Source: SMBSF63 sp034003545
GTDB lineage: Bacteria > Chloroflexota > Anaerolineae > Anaerolineales > Anaerolineaceae
Assembly (NCBI GenBank): GCA_964447155.1
Contig: CAYURM010000006.1
Location: forward strand, 1 to 64,000
Length of the DNA stretch: 64,000 nucleotides
Reading direction: 5' to 3'
The first letter of the stretch is position 1, and the number at the start of each line of letters is the position of its first letter. Of the stretch, positions 49,265 to 58,036 are shown in pieces. Below the pieces are notes generated by a model that saw only the letters and a program-made list of their open reading frames with translations, did no database searches and was not told the origin of the DNA. Both the position numbers and the translations under genes were made by a program.

Positions 49265-50493
49265 AACCTGGCAAAGTCCAAAGCAAAGGGTTTCTCAAAA
49301 AAGGCAGCGCATCGGGCGTTGACCTGCCCTTCGTGTTGATCGTGATCTGTCTGGTCATCATCGGTCTGCTGGCTGTTTACTCCACCAGTTGGGTGCAAAG
49401 CAAACGGCTGGAAGGCTCTGCTCACGCCTATGCACTTCGCCAAATTGTTTGGGCCTTGCTTGGCACTGGTATAGCGTTCGCTCTTTCACATTACGATTAT
49501 CACAAGCTAAAAAACTGGTCGTTAATCCTGATGGGAACCACCATCGTGCTGCTCGTCATCGTTGGGCTCGTCGGCGTTGTAGGACGTCACCTGATTGGCA
49601 CATCGGTGCAGCCCTCCGAACTGGCGAAAGCGGTGATCGTCATCTACCTGGCAGTCTGGTTAACCGCCCGCAAGGATGATCTCGACAGCTTCCAACTGGG
49701 TTTCATACCGGTCTTTTCGATTGTCGGCATCGTCGGCGGTCTGATCCTGATGCACCAGGATTACAGCGCTGCACTGACCATTTTCATCCTCGGCGGCCTG
49801 ATGTTCTTCTTTGGCGGCGGCAAGCTGTGGCATATCATCCTGATGGGCCTCCTCATGGGCGGCGTGGCCTTGTTATTGATCACCGTGCTGGCCCCCGACA
49901 AACTGGATCGCATCGCGGCGTTTGTGTCCAGCATTACAGACCCCAGCGCAGCCCCCGAACAAATCCAGCGCGCCATGCAGGCCATCAGCCGCGGCGGCAT
50001 CTTCGGCGTGGGCATCGGCAACTCGATCACTAAATTTACGGGCCTGCAGGTTGCCTGGACGGACAGCATTTTCGCCGTGATCGTGGAAGAAACCGGATTG
50101 GTCGGCGGACTGGTAGTGATCGGGCTTTACATGCTTTTCCTGTGGCGCGGGCTGGATATCGCCAACCGCGCCCCCGATATGTTTGGGAAATTACTGGTCA
50201 GCGGTATGACAGCCTGGATCGTTGTAGAAGCATTGATCAACATGGCGGTGATGCTCTCCCTGATTCCGGTAGCCGGCAACGCCCTGCCCTTCATCAGCAT
50301 GGGCGGCTCCAGCATGGTTACTTCGCTGGCTGCTGTCGGCATTATTTTGAATATTTCACGCGCTGGAAAGAAAACTACCAAAAAATCAGCGCCAGTAGAA
50401 AGGACGTCTCGTGCGGCTTCTGATATGCGCAGGCGGAACGGGCGGCGGAGTGTATCCCGCAATGTCGATTCTGCAAGCACTCGGGCAAGATAA
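49243..50493 (+). CDS. ftsW: Septal peptidoglycan polymerase FtsW
   Basis: A 416-residue SEDS glycosyltransferase with about ten membrane helices. DLPFVLIVICLVIIGLLAVYS, the QPSELAK motif, the MHQDYSAAL segment, GVGIGNSITKF, the FAVIVEETGL motif with conserved Glu residues, and PFISMGGSSMV are the SEDS signatures. It polymerises lipid II with FtsI. The tail is long and basic (RTSRAASDMRRRNGRR), and 83 nt of it overlap murG. Confidence 0.95.
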   Translation: MGQTTYVKPGKVQSKGFLKKGSASGVDLPFVLIVICLVIIGLLAVYSTSWVQSKRLEGSAHAYALRQIVWALLGTGIAFALSHYDYHKLKNWSLILMGTTIVLLVIVGLVGVVGRHLIGTSVQPSELAKAVIVIYLAVWLTARKDDLDSFQLGFIPVFSIVGIVGGLILMHQDYSAALTIFILGGLMFFFGGGKLWHIILMGLLMGGVALLLITVLAPDKLDRIAAFVSSITDPSAAPEQIQRAMQAISRGGIFGVGIGNSITKFTGLQVAWTDSIFAVIVEETGLVGGLVVIGLYMLFLWRGLDIANRAPDMFGKLLVSGMTAWIVVEALINMAVMLSLIPVAGNALPFISMGGSSMVTSLAAVGIILNISRAGKKTTKKSAPVERTSRAASDMRRRNGRRSVSRNVDSASTRAR

Positions 50494-51511
50494 AGACCTG
50501 ACCACACTCTGGGTGGGCGGCGAAGGCGGCATGGAAGCCGATCTGGTTACGCGCGCCAATGTGGATTACAAGTCGATCCCCGCTGCCGGTGTACACGGCG
50601 TCGGGCTGCGTACCCTGCCAGGCAATCTCATCAAATTGCTGCGGGGCACGCTCGCTTCCCGGCGCATCCTGCGTGCCTTCAAGCCGGACGTCATCCTCTT
50701 CACCGGCGGCTATCTTGACGTGCCCATGGCCGTGGCAGGCTGGCGGATTCCCTCGCTGTTATACGTGCCCGACATTGAACCCGGCATGGCCCTCAAAGCC
50801 ATTTCCCGCTTCGCCGCACGCATCGCCCTGACCACTAAGACGTCAGCGCAGTATTTCAACAGAAAGGACCGCCTGGTCGTCACCGGCTACCCCACCCGCG
50901 CAGACCTCATCCCCCAAAATCGGGAAGCAGCCCGCCAGCGTCTGGGACTGCACAATCAACTACCCGTAATCTTGTTCTTCGGCGGCAGCAAAGGCGCTCA
51001 CACCATCAACGATGCCCTGGCAAACATTCTGCCTCAGCTGCTCACCAAAGCCCAGGTGCTGCACATCAGCGGCAAACTGGATTGGGATGAGGTCCAGGAA
51101 AACAGGCGATCACTGCCCCCCGACGCAGCACACAACTACCACCCCATGCCCTACCTGCACGAAATGGGGGATGCCTTCGCCAGCGCAGACCTGGTCGTCT
51201 CTCGGGCCGGTGCGGCCACCCTGGGAGAATATCCCCTCTTCGGACTGCCCGCCATCCTCATCCCCTACCCCTACGCCTGGCGCTACCAGCGCGTCAACGC
51301 CGAATATCTGGTGCAGCGCGATGCCGCCCTGATGATCGAGGACGAAAATATGCAGTCTGCCTTGCTCACCACCATCGAAGATCTGCTCGCTTCACCCGAA
51401 AAATTGGCCCGCATGAGCAAGGCAATGCGCAGTCTGGCACACCCACAAGCAGCCCAAAAGCTGGCTGGACTCGTCCGTGAACTGGCCGGACAGGCAGGAG
51501 AAATATCGTGA
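50411..51511 (+). CDS. murG: MurG-type UDP-GlcNAc:lipid I transferase, divergent
   Basis: A 366-residue GT-B enzyme that should make lipid II. The N-terminal glycine loop reads GGTGGGVYPA, with Gly where nearly all MurG have His, and the acceptor loop usually HEQN reads YVPDIEP. The rest is canonical: TGGYLDVP, FFGGSKGAHTIND, SRAGAATLGEYPLFGLPAILIP and the donor-site RVNAEYL. Its position between ftsW and murC leaves little doubt about the role. The GTG start overlaps ftsW by 83 nt. Confidence 0.9.
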   Translation: MRLLICAGGTGGGVYPAMSILQALGQDKDLTTLWVGGEGGMEADLVTRANVDYKSIPAAGVHGVGLRTLPGNLIKLLRGTLASRRILRAFKPDVILFTGGYLDVPMAVAGWRIPSLLYVPDIEPGMALKAISRFAARIALTTKTSAQYFNRKDRLVVTGYPTRADLIPQNREAARQRLGLHNQLPVILFFGGSKGAHTINDALANILPQLLTKAQVLHISGKLDWDEVQENRRSLPPDAAHNYHPMPYLHEMGDAFASADLVVSRAGAATLGEYPLFGLPAILIPYPYAWRYQRVNAEYLVQRDAALMIEDENMQSALLTTIEDLLASPEKLARMSKAMRSLAHPQAAQKLAGLVRELAGQAGEIS

Positions 51512-52062
51512 TTGGATTAAACATCTTTTTCTGGTTTATGGTAATTTTATTCGCCATCATCGGCGCCATGCGCGGCTGGGCTAAGGAATTACTGGTCTTT
51601 TTCTCTGTCATCCTGAGCCTGTTTGTGATCAACGTCCTCCAGGAATTTGCCCCCTTCGTGCAAAATCTGGTAGCCGGTGATTCACTCTCCGCTTTATTCT
51701 GGCTGCGCATCGTCATCCTGACAGCCCTGGTTTTCTTTGGATATCAGGGCCCCAATCTTTCAAAATTGGCCGCTACCAACAAATTCAACCGCGAAAAATT
51801 TCAGGATGCCCTGCTGGGTGCTTTTCTAGGCGCAATTAATGGGTTTTTCATCTTTGGCGCTTTCCTGTTCTATCTGAACGAGGCCGAATACTCCGCGCTG
51901 AGCAAACTGATTATGGCCCCGGATCCATTGACCCCCACGGGTGCCGCAGTATACGATCTGATCAAAATGCTGCCGCCCACATGGCTTCTCAAGCCAGGCT
52001 CACCGTTTATCTATTTCGCCGTAGCAATCGCTTTCGCTTTCGTACTGGTGGTGTTCTTGTAA
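51508..52062 (+). CDS. CvpA-like membrane protein within the dcw cluster
   Basis: A 184-residue protein with four membrane helices (about 3-20, 25-43, 65-83, 108-130) plus a C-terminal helix (about 165-184). GAMRGWAKELLVFFSVILSL and LLGAFLGAINGFFIFGAFLF match the CvpA/colicin V production family. CvpA proteins are linked to envelope maintenance but have no agreed biochemical role. The GTG start overlaps the murG stop by four bases, and its own stop overlaps murC (TAATG), so it is co-translated with the cell-wall genes. Confidence 0.75.
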   Translation: MIGLNIFFWFMVILFAIIGAMRGWAKELLVFFSVILSLFVINVLQEFAPFVQNLVAGDSLSALFWLRIVILTALVFFGYQGPNLSKLAATNKFNREKFQDALLGAFLGAINGFFIFGAFLFYLNEAEYSALSKLIMAPDPLTPTGAAVYDLIKMLPPTWLLKPGSPFIYFAVAIAFAFVLVVFL

Positions 52063-53453
52063 TGACTGACGTACATTTGATCGGCATTGGTGGCAGCGGA
52101 CTTTCCGCAATTGCCCGCCTCCTGCTGGAGAGCGGCAAAACCGTCACGGGTTCAGACCGCGTGCTTTCTTCGGAAGCACAGGCGCTCGCCCGCGATGGTG
52201 TCCACATCTCCATCGGTCACGATGCACAAAACGTGCTCGGCGCCGATCTGGTGATCCGCTCATCGGCCATCCCTGACTCCAATCCCGAAGTGCTGGCCGC
52301 CCGCAATGCCGGCATCCCCGTCCTCAAGCGCAGTGATTATCTGGGACAGTTGATGCTGAATGACCAATGTATTGCCATCGCCGGCACCCACGGCAAGACT
52401 ACCACCGCCGCCATGACCGCCAGCACCCTGCATGCCCTCGACACTGACCCCTCTTACATCATCGGCGGCATTGTTAAAAACCTGGGCAGCAATGCCCATG
52501 CCGGACAGGGTGGTTACTTCGTCATCGAAGCGGATGAATATGACCGCATGTTCCACGGATTGTCCCCGCACATCGCTGTCATTACCAATATGGAGCACGA
52601 CCACCCGGACTGCTTCCCCACCCCGCAGGACTACCGGGAAGCCTTTGAAATCTTCATCAGCCGCATCAAACCGGACGGCATCCTCCTGGCCTGTGCAGAT
52701 GATGCCGAAACCGTTCAACTGGCTGCCAAAACCGCCGTTGACCACACCGTTTTCACCTACGGACAGCAGGAAAACGCCCACTACCAGGCGCAGGATATCC
52801 AGCCCAATGCGGCAGGCGGCTTCAGTTTCAACATCGTACACCGCTCGCAGCCTGGCGAAACCGCCGCCCCCCTGGCCGCCGTTTCGTTGAGCGTGCCCGG
52901 TTTTCACAACATCAAAAACGCCACGGCCTGTCTGGCAGTTATCCACCAGCTCGGCCTTGATCTGCCCAAAGCCGCCGCGGCATTGCAGCAGTTCAGCGGC
53001 GCTGGCCGCCGGTTTGACCTGCGCGGCACCGCCGCCGGCATCACCATTATTGATGACTATGCGCATCATCCCACCGAAATTACGGCCACCCTGGAAGCCG
53101 CCCGCACCCGCTTCCCCCAGCGCCGTTTGGTCGTTCTCTGGCAGCCGCACACCTACACCCGCAGCGAAGCCCTGCAGGATGAATTTATCCACGCCCTGGG
53201 CACTGCGAATCAAGTCCTCGTCACCAGCATCTACGCCGCCCGGGAAAAAGACACCGGTTTCTCGGCCCGCCAGATTGTGGAAAAAATGCCTGCTGCCACC
53301 ATCTATGTGCCTGATCAGCAGGATGCGGCACAGCAGCTCCTCGCCATATTACAAACGGGCGACGTGCTGCTGGTACTTTCCGCCGGAGATGCCATTCAAA
53401 TCAGCGAAAATATCTTTGCTGCCCTGCAAAAACAGGAGACAGAAAATGCCTGA
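52062..53453 (+). CDS. murC: UDP-N-acetylmuramate--L-alanine ligase
   Basis: A 463-residue Mur ligase. HLIGIGGSGLSAIARLLL at the start, P-loop AGTHGKTTTAAM, EADEYDRMF, TNMEHDHPDCF, GAGRRFDLRG, IIDDYAHHPTEI and WQPHTYTR identify MurC. It starts the peptide stem of the UDP-MurNAc precursor. Its last bases overlap the start of a 63-residue gene. Confidence 0.97.
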   Translation: MTDVHLIGIGGSGLSAIARLLLESGKTVTGSDRVLSSEAQALARDGVHISIGHDAQNVLGADLVIRSSAIPDSNPEVLAARNAGIPVLKRSDYLGQLMLNDQCIAIAGTHGKTTTAAMTASTLHALDTDPSYIIGGIVKNLGSNAHAGQGGYFVIEADEYDRMFHGLSPHIAVITNMEHDHPDCFPTPQDYREAFEIFISRIKPDGILLACADDAETVQLAAKTAVDHTVFTYGQQENAHYQAQDIQPNAAGGFSFNIVHRSQPGETAAPLAAVSLSVPGFHNIKNATACLAVIHQLGLDLPKAAAALQQFSGAGRRFDLRGTAAGITIIDDYAHHPTEITATLEAARTRFPQRRLVVLWQPHTYTRSEALQDEFIHALGTANQVLVTSIYAAREKDTGFSARQIVEKMPAATIYVPDQQDAAQQLLAILQTGDVLLVLSAGDAIQISENIFAALQKQETENA

Positions 53454-53637
53454 AAAGAAAAAACGCGCTTACCCGCTGGAAACAAACGCCCTGTCGGGGA
53501 TGAAACTGACCCGCGCTGGCCGTTTGGCCCCTAAAGAACATCGGGCCTTCCTCGAAATGATGGAACGCTCCGGTCTGGATGAACACCAGCAAAAAGATAT
53601 GCTCGATCGTTTAATTGATCGTTTGAAAGGAATCTAA
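53446..53637 (+). CDS. Conserved-looking small protein between murC and murB
   Basis: A 63-residue protein beginning MPEKKKRAYP and ending DRLIDRLKGI. It overlaps murC by 8 nt and has AGGAG 7 nt before its ATG; murB starts 7 nt after it. The N-terminus is basic; the C-terminal two thirds (KEHRAFLEMMERSGLDEHQQ) are predicted helical with a leucine pattern. There is no membrane segment. I recognise no family. Its tight spacing in the operon argues that it is a real gene, perhaps a small regulator or partner of MurC or MurB. Confidence 0.65.
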   Translation: MPEKKKRAYPLETNALSGMKLTRAGRLAPKEHRAFLEMMERSGLDEHQQKDMLDRLIDRLKGI

Positions 53638-53644
53638 ACACCGC

Positions 53645-54589
53645 ATGACAGCTTCTGCAACCTTCGTCCCAATTCAAGCACTGCGTAACGCTTTCGGCAG
53701 TAATCTGCAGGAAAACGTGATGCTGGCCCATTACACCACTGCCCGCGTGGGTGGTGCTGCAGACGCTGTCCTCATCGTTCATTCGGCCAATGAGTTGGCA
53801 GAGACGGTACAAACGCTGTGGAACCTGCAAGCCCCCTACCGCATCCTCGGCGGCGGCTCGAATGTCCTCATCAGCGATAAGGGCCTGCGCGAAGTGATTG
53901 TGATCAACCGCGCCAACCAGGTCAAGGTAAATGCCGACACCAGCCCTCCCGCCGTGTGGGCAGAGTCAGGGGCAACCATGGTAAGCATCGGCAAACGGCT
54001 TGCCCTGCGTGGATTGGCGGGCTTCGCCTGGGGCACTTACATCCCCGGCACCCTGGGCGGCGCCATGTACGGCAATGCCGGCGCTCACGGCAGCGACATC
54101 GCCAGCCAGTTAATCCTGGCAGATATCTTGCATCCTGTATTCGGTAAGGTGCAATGGACCAGCGCACAGTTTGAATACGGCTACCGCTCAAGCATCCTCA
54201 AACGGACAGACAGCCTGGCCGTCATCCTTTCAGCCAGCCTGGAGCTTTCCCATAGCACCCGTGAAGAGGTGGAAAACTGTCTGGAAACCATCTACAACCG
54301 CCGCATAAAAATGCAGCCCCCCGGCTCCAGTCTGGGTTCCATCTTCAAGAACCCTGGAAACGATAAATCGGGACGCCTGATTGAGGCTGCCGGCTTGAAG
54401 GGAACCCGTATCGGCAATGTAGAAATCAGTCAAAAACACGCCAATTTCTTCGTTAATCACGGAGATGCCAAAGCCAAAGACATTTATTCGTTGATCCGCC
54501 TGGCACAGCAAACCGTGAAAGAGAAATTTGGCGTACAACTGGAAATGGAAATTGAATTATTGGGTGATTGGACAGAAAATGAAGAATAA
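53645..54589 (+). CDS. murB: UDP-N-acetylenolpyruvoylglucosamine reductase
   Basis: A 314-residue flavoprotein that completes UDP-MurNAc. The FAD-binding ILGGGSNVLISDKGLR, the IPGTLGGAMYGNAGAHG segment, the catalytic Ser in PPGSSLGSIFKNP, AGLKGTRIGN and HANFFVNHGDA identify a type II MurB. Its end overlaps ddl. Confidence 0.95.
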   Translation: MTASATFVPIQALRNAFGSNLQENVMLAHYTTARVGGAADAVLIVHSANELAETVQTLWNLQAPYRILGGGSNVLISDKGLREVIVINRANQVKVNADTSPPAVWAESGATMVSIGKRLALRGLAGFAWGTYIPGTLGGAMYGNAGAHGSDIASQLILADILHPVFGKVQWTSAQFEYGYRSSILKRTDSLAVILSASLELSHSTREEVENCLETIYNRRIKMQPPGSSLGSIFKNPGNDKSGRLIEAAGLKGTRIGNVEISQKHANFFVNHGDAKAKDIYSLIRLAQQTVKEKFGVQLEMEIELLGDWTENEE

Positions 54590-55697
54590 GATGCAGATTG
54601 GCGTGATATTCGGGGGGCGTTCCAGCGAACATGAAGTTTCGCTGCGTTCTGCGCGTTTTATCATCTCCATGCTCTCCCCGGAAAAATATAACGTTACCTG
54701 CATTGGCATTACCAAAGACGGTCACTGGCTCTCGGGCGAAAACGTCCTCGATGCCTTTGTCAGCAATCAAACCGACAACCTGTGGCCGGTCACCATCCTG
54801 CCCGAACCAGGCAGCAACACCCTGTATGCCTTCAGGCAAAACGGAAATGACGTTGTGCTGGAACCACAGACCCAACTGGACGTGGTTTTCCCCGTTGTGC
54901 ATGGCACCTTTGGCGAAGACGGCACCCTGCAAGGACTGCTGGAGATGGCCGGACTGGCCTATGTTGGCGCAGGCGTACTGGGATCAGCAGTTGGTATGGA
55001 TAAAGCCCTCTTCAAAGACGTGCTGCGGGCACACAATCTGCCGGTGGTTGACACCGTCATCGCCACCATGATGGATGTACATCAACACCTGTCCGAACTG
55101 CTGGACGAAGCTGAAGAAATTGGTCCCTACCCCCTGTTCGTCAAACCGGCCAACATGGGTTCCTCGGTGGGCATCACCAAATGCCGCAGCCGTTCAGATT
55201 TGATGGAAGGCGTGCTGGACGCCCTCCGTTTTGACCGCCGCATCCTGATCGAACGGGGCATTCATGCCCGCGAAATCGAAGTCAGCGTGATGGGCAACGA
55301 AGACCCCCAGGTCTCGCTGCCTGGAGAGATCCGCCCCAAGGCAGATTTTTACACCTACGCTGCCAAATATCTGGATGACACCTCCGAGCTGATCATCCCC
55401 GCCGAACTGGACGCGGAAACCACCCAGACGACCCAGCAAATAGCCCTGCAGGTCTACAAAGCGGTTGACTGCGCCGGTCTGGCCCGTGTCGATTTTCTGA
55501 TGGACAAGGACAGCGGTCAGCTCTTCGTCAATGAAATTAACACCATGCCCGGCTTTACCAGTATCAGCATGTATCCCAAATTGTGGGAGGCCAGCGGCAT
55601 CCCCGGTCAGGAGCTGATTGACCGCTTGATTGAATATGCAATAGAACGCAAAACTGTGCGCGACGGGTTGGAATACCAATATGGGAGCGAAGCATGA
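54579..55697 (+). CDS. ddl: D-alanine--D-alanine ligase
   Basis: A 372-residue ATP-grasp ligase. IGVIFGGRSSEHEVSLRSA, VFPVVHGTFGEDGTLQGLLEM, YVGAGVLGSAVGMDK, FVKPANMGSSVGI and NEINTMPGFTSISMYPKLW are diagnostic. The start is the ATG at 54579 (MKNKMQIGV), 11 nt inside murB; the ATG at 54591 is an equal alternative and neither has a strong ribosome site. Confidence 0.95.
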   Translation: MKNKMQIGVIFGGRSSEHEVSLRSARFIISMLSPEKYNVTCIGITKDGHWLSGENVLDAFVSNQTDNLWPVTILPEPGSNTLYAFRQNGNDVVLEPQTQLDVVFPVVHGTFGEDGTLQGLLEMAGLAYVGAGVLGSAVGMDKALFKDVLRAHNLPVVDTVIATMMDVHQHLSELLDEAEEIGPYPLFVKPANMGSSVGITKCRSRSDLMEGVLDALRFDRRILIERGIHAREIEVSVMGNEDPQVSLPGEIRPKADFYTYAAKYLDDTSELIIPAELDAETTQTTQQIALQVYKAVDCAGLARVDFLMDKDSGQLFVNEINTMPGFTSISMYPKLWEASGIPGQELIDRLIEYAIERKTVRDGLEYQYGSEA

Positions 55698-56728
55698 GCA
55701 AAATAACAAGTGCAAGTACCCGTGCCGAACAAATCCGACAACGCCGGAATCAGGAAATAAAATCCGGACAGGAGAAACTACGGCGAGGGGGGCGCAGCAA
55801 AACACCAATGCAGTCCAAATACTACGAGGTGAGCGTTCCGCCCGTGGTGGTGCGTGGGAATGTAGGAACACCGATGCGGCAAAACACGGTTACGCGCAAA
55901 CGCCAGCGGCGGCAGATTGCCATTCCGCTGCGCGGCAGCGGCGCCGAAATCGTCATTCCCGGCCTGCCCATCATCCACTTCAGCGCCAGATGGATTTCCG
56001 GCGCGCTGACCGCCGCCTTTTTCATACTGCTGCTTTTCATCATCACATCCAGCAGTTTTGAAGTCTCCCGGGCAGACATCTCCGGGATACACCGCGTAAA
56101 CTCCAATGATGTTGAAGCTGTTCTCAATTTGAGCAACGAATCAATCTTCAGCATCAATCCTCAGGAAATCCAGCTCCAGTTGGAAGCAGCTTTCCCTGAA
56201 TTAAAGAATATTCAAGTGATTGTCAGCCTGCCAGCAGAAGTTGCCATCACCGCCGAAGAAAGACAGCCCACCATCGCCTGGCACGCTGGCGATAAAGTTT
56301 ACTGGAGCGATGACGAAGGCTTCCTCTTTGAACCCCGCGGCGAAGAATATGATCTGCGCGTGATCAACATTGAAGGTGACATGCCGTTCGAGGCCATCGA
56401 AACCAGCCTCACCGCAGAAACCAGCGAAATGGCCTTTGAAATGCTGGCAGCCAATCCCCGCAAGGTTGACAGCAAAGCACTCGCCACCGCCCAAAGCCTG
56501 TCCCGCGAAGTAGAAGACGGCACTGCCCTGGCATACAGCCAGGAAAATGGTCTCGGCTGGGTCAATGCCGCCGGTTGTGAAGTATTTATTGGCATGGAAA
56601 CAACAAACTTGCAGGAAAAAATGGTCGTCTATCAGGCAATTTTGGAAGACTTGAACCTCACAGGGCTAACCCCTTCAAAAATCAGCGTGGCGAATGTCGA
56701 TGCGCCTTTTTATCGAGTGGAGCAGTAA
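55694..56728 (+). CDS. ftsQ: Division protein FtsQ
   Basis: A 344-residue bitopic protein. A long basic cytoplasmic part (1-97), one membrane helix (about 98-118), then a POTRA domain (FEVSRADISGIHRVNSNDVE) and the FtsQ beta domain (VIVSLPAEVAITAEERQPTI, cited as LPAEVAITAEERQP). It links early and late divisome proteins. The cytoplasmic tail is longer than in most FtsQ. It overlaps the ddl stop by four bases. Confidence 0.9.
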   Translation: MSKITSASTRAEQIRQRRNQEIKSGQEKLRRGGRSKTPMQSKYYEVSVPPVVVRGNVGTPMRQNTVTRKRQRRQIAIPLRGSGAEIVIPGLPIIHFSARWISGALTAAFFILLLFIITSSSFEVSRADISGIHRVNSNDVEAVLNLSNESIFSINPQEIQLQLEAAFPELKNIQVIVSLPAEVAITAEERQPTIAWHAGDKVYWSDDEGFLFEPRGEEYDLRVINIEGDMPFEAIETSLTAETSEMAFEMLAANPRKVDSKALATAQSLSREVEDGTALAYSQENGLGWVNAAGCEVFIGMETTNLQEKMVVYQAILEDLNLTGLTPSKISVANVDAPFYRVEQ

Positions 56729-56730
56729 AT

Positions 56731-57963
56731 ATGGACGATCCCATTGTCGTTGGAATTGATATCGGAACAACAAAAATTTGCACGCTGGTAGCACGACTGG
56801 AAGCAGATCAAAATTTCCATATCCTGGGCGTGGGCATCGAGCCATCGCAAGGCATCCGCAAAGGCACGATCATTGACATTTCTGCCGCCTCCCAGGCTGT
56901 CGCCCGCTCCGTCGAGAAGGCTCAGCGTACATCGGGCATGGAAATCACCTCTGCCCTGGTCAGCCTGGCTGGATCACACGTTTCCTCCGTGAACAGCCGC
57001 GGGGTGGCCGGCATTTCTGGCCGGGTGATCGACCAGTACGACATTGATCGTGCCCTGGATGCTGCCCGGGCGATTGCCATTCCGCATGGCCGCGAGATCA
57101 TCCATATCATCCAGCGCGGCTTCACCGTTGACGAACAGGACGGCATCCGCCATCCGATTGGCATGCACGGCTACCGTCTGGAAGTAGAGGCCCACATCAT
57201 CACCGCCGCTGCCGCCACGGTGGCAAACCTGCGGCAATGTGTAGAACAGGCTGGCGTGCAGGTCTCCCAGTTTGTGCTCAATCCCCTCGCTTCGGGCGAG
57301 GTAGTTCTCACCGAAAACGAAGAGGAAATGGGCGTGGTCGTCTGTGATATTGGCGGCGGCACCACCGATATGGCAATCTATATCAATGGTGACGTATGGC
57401 ACACCATGGTACTGGCCGTTGGCGGCAGCCATGTTACCAATGATATTGCCCACGGTCTGCGGCTGCCCGCCACCCAGGCCGAACAAATCAAGAAACAATA
57501 TGCCCACGCCCTGCAGCGTGAAATTGACGAGGATGACATGTTCAACATTCACCCCTTTGGTGAAGAAGAGGCTACCCGGGTCAGCCGTAAAGTGCTGGCT
57601 CATATCGCCGAAGCCCGCATTGAAGAGATCTTTCACCTCGTCCTGCAAGAGATTAAACGATCTGGTTATGATGGATTGCTGCCCGCAGGAATGGTACTCA
57701 CCGGGGGAACCGCCAACCTGCCCGGCATCCGCAATCTTGCCAGTGAGGTCACTGGTCTGCCGGTGCGCATTGCGCAACCCGAAGACCTGGTCGGTCTGGT
57801 GGATAAATTGCATGCCCCAGAATATTCCACCAGCATTGGCCTGCTCCACTGGGCCATGTACACGAATTCAGCATTGCCATTGTCCCCCCGTGGCCCTTAC
57901 AAGAAAGGAGATGGACCGAATTGGGATTCTGTAAAAAACTTCTTCAAAAATCTGTTGCCGTAG
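56731..57963 (+). CDS. ftsA: Division protein FtsA
   Basis: A 410-residue actin-like ATPase. VVGIDIGTTKICTLVA (phosphate 1), the 1C domain with GSHVSSVNSRGV, CDIGGGTTDMAIY (phosphate 2), VGGSHVTNDIA and VLTGGTANLPG (adenosine motif) are intact. The C-terminal amphipathic helix NWDSVKNFFKNLLP is the membrane-targeting sequence. It tethers FtsZ to the membrane. Confidence 0.96.
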   Translation: MDDPIVVGIDIGTTKICTLVARLEADQNFHILGVGIEPSQGIRKGTIIDISAASQAVARSVEKAQRTSGMEITSALVSLAGSHVSSVNSRGVAGISGRVIDQYDIDRALDAARAIAIPHGREIIHIIQRGFTVDEQDGIRHPIGMHGYRLEVEAHIITAAAATVANLRQCVEQAGVQVSQFVLNPLASGEVVLTENEEEMGVVVCDIGGGTTDMAIYINGDVWHTMVLAVGGSHVTNDIAHGLRLPATQAEQIKKQYAHALQREIDEDDMFNIHPFGEEEATRVSRKVLAHIAEARIEEIFHLVLQEIKRSGYDGLLPAGMVLTGGTANLPGIRNLASEVTGLPVRIAQPEDLVGLVDKLHAPEYSTSIGLLHWAMYTNSALPLSPRGPYKKGDGPNWDSVKNFFKNLLP

Positions 57964-58036
57964 AAAAATCAGATCAGGAAATCATCAGCTTCACCAATAA
58001 CAAAGCAGTTCATTATTCGTAACAAGGAGGAACCCT

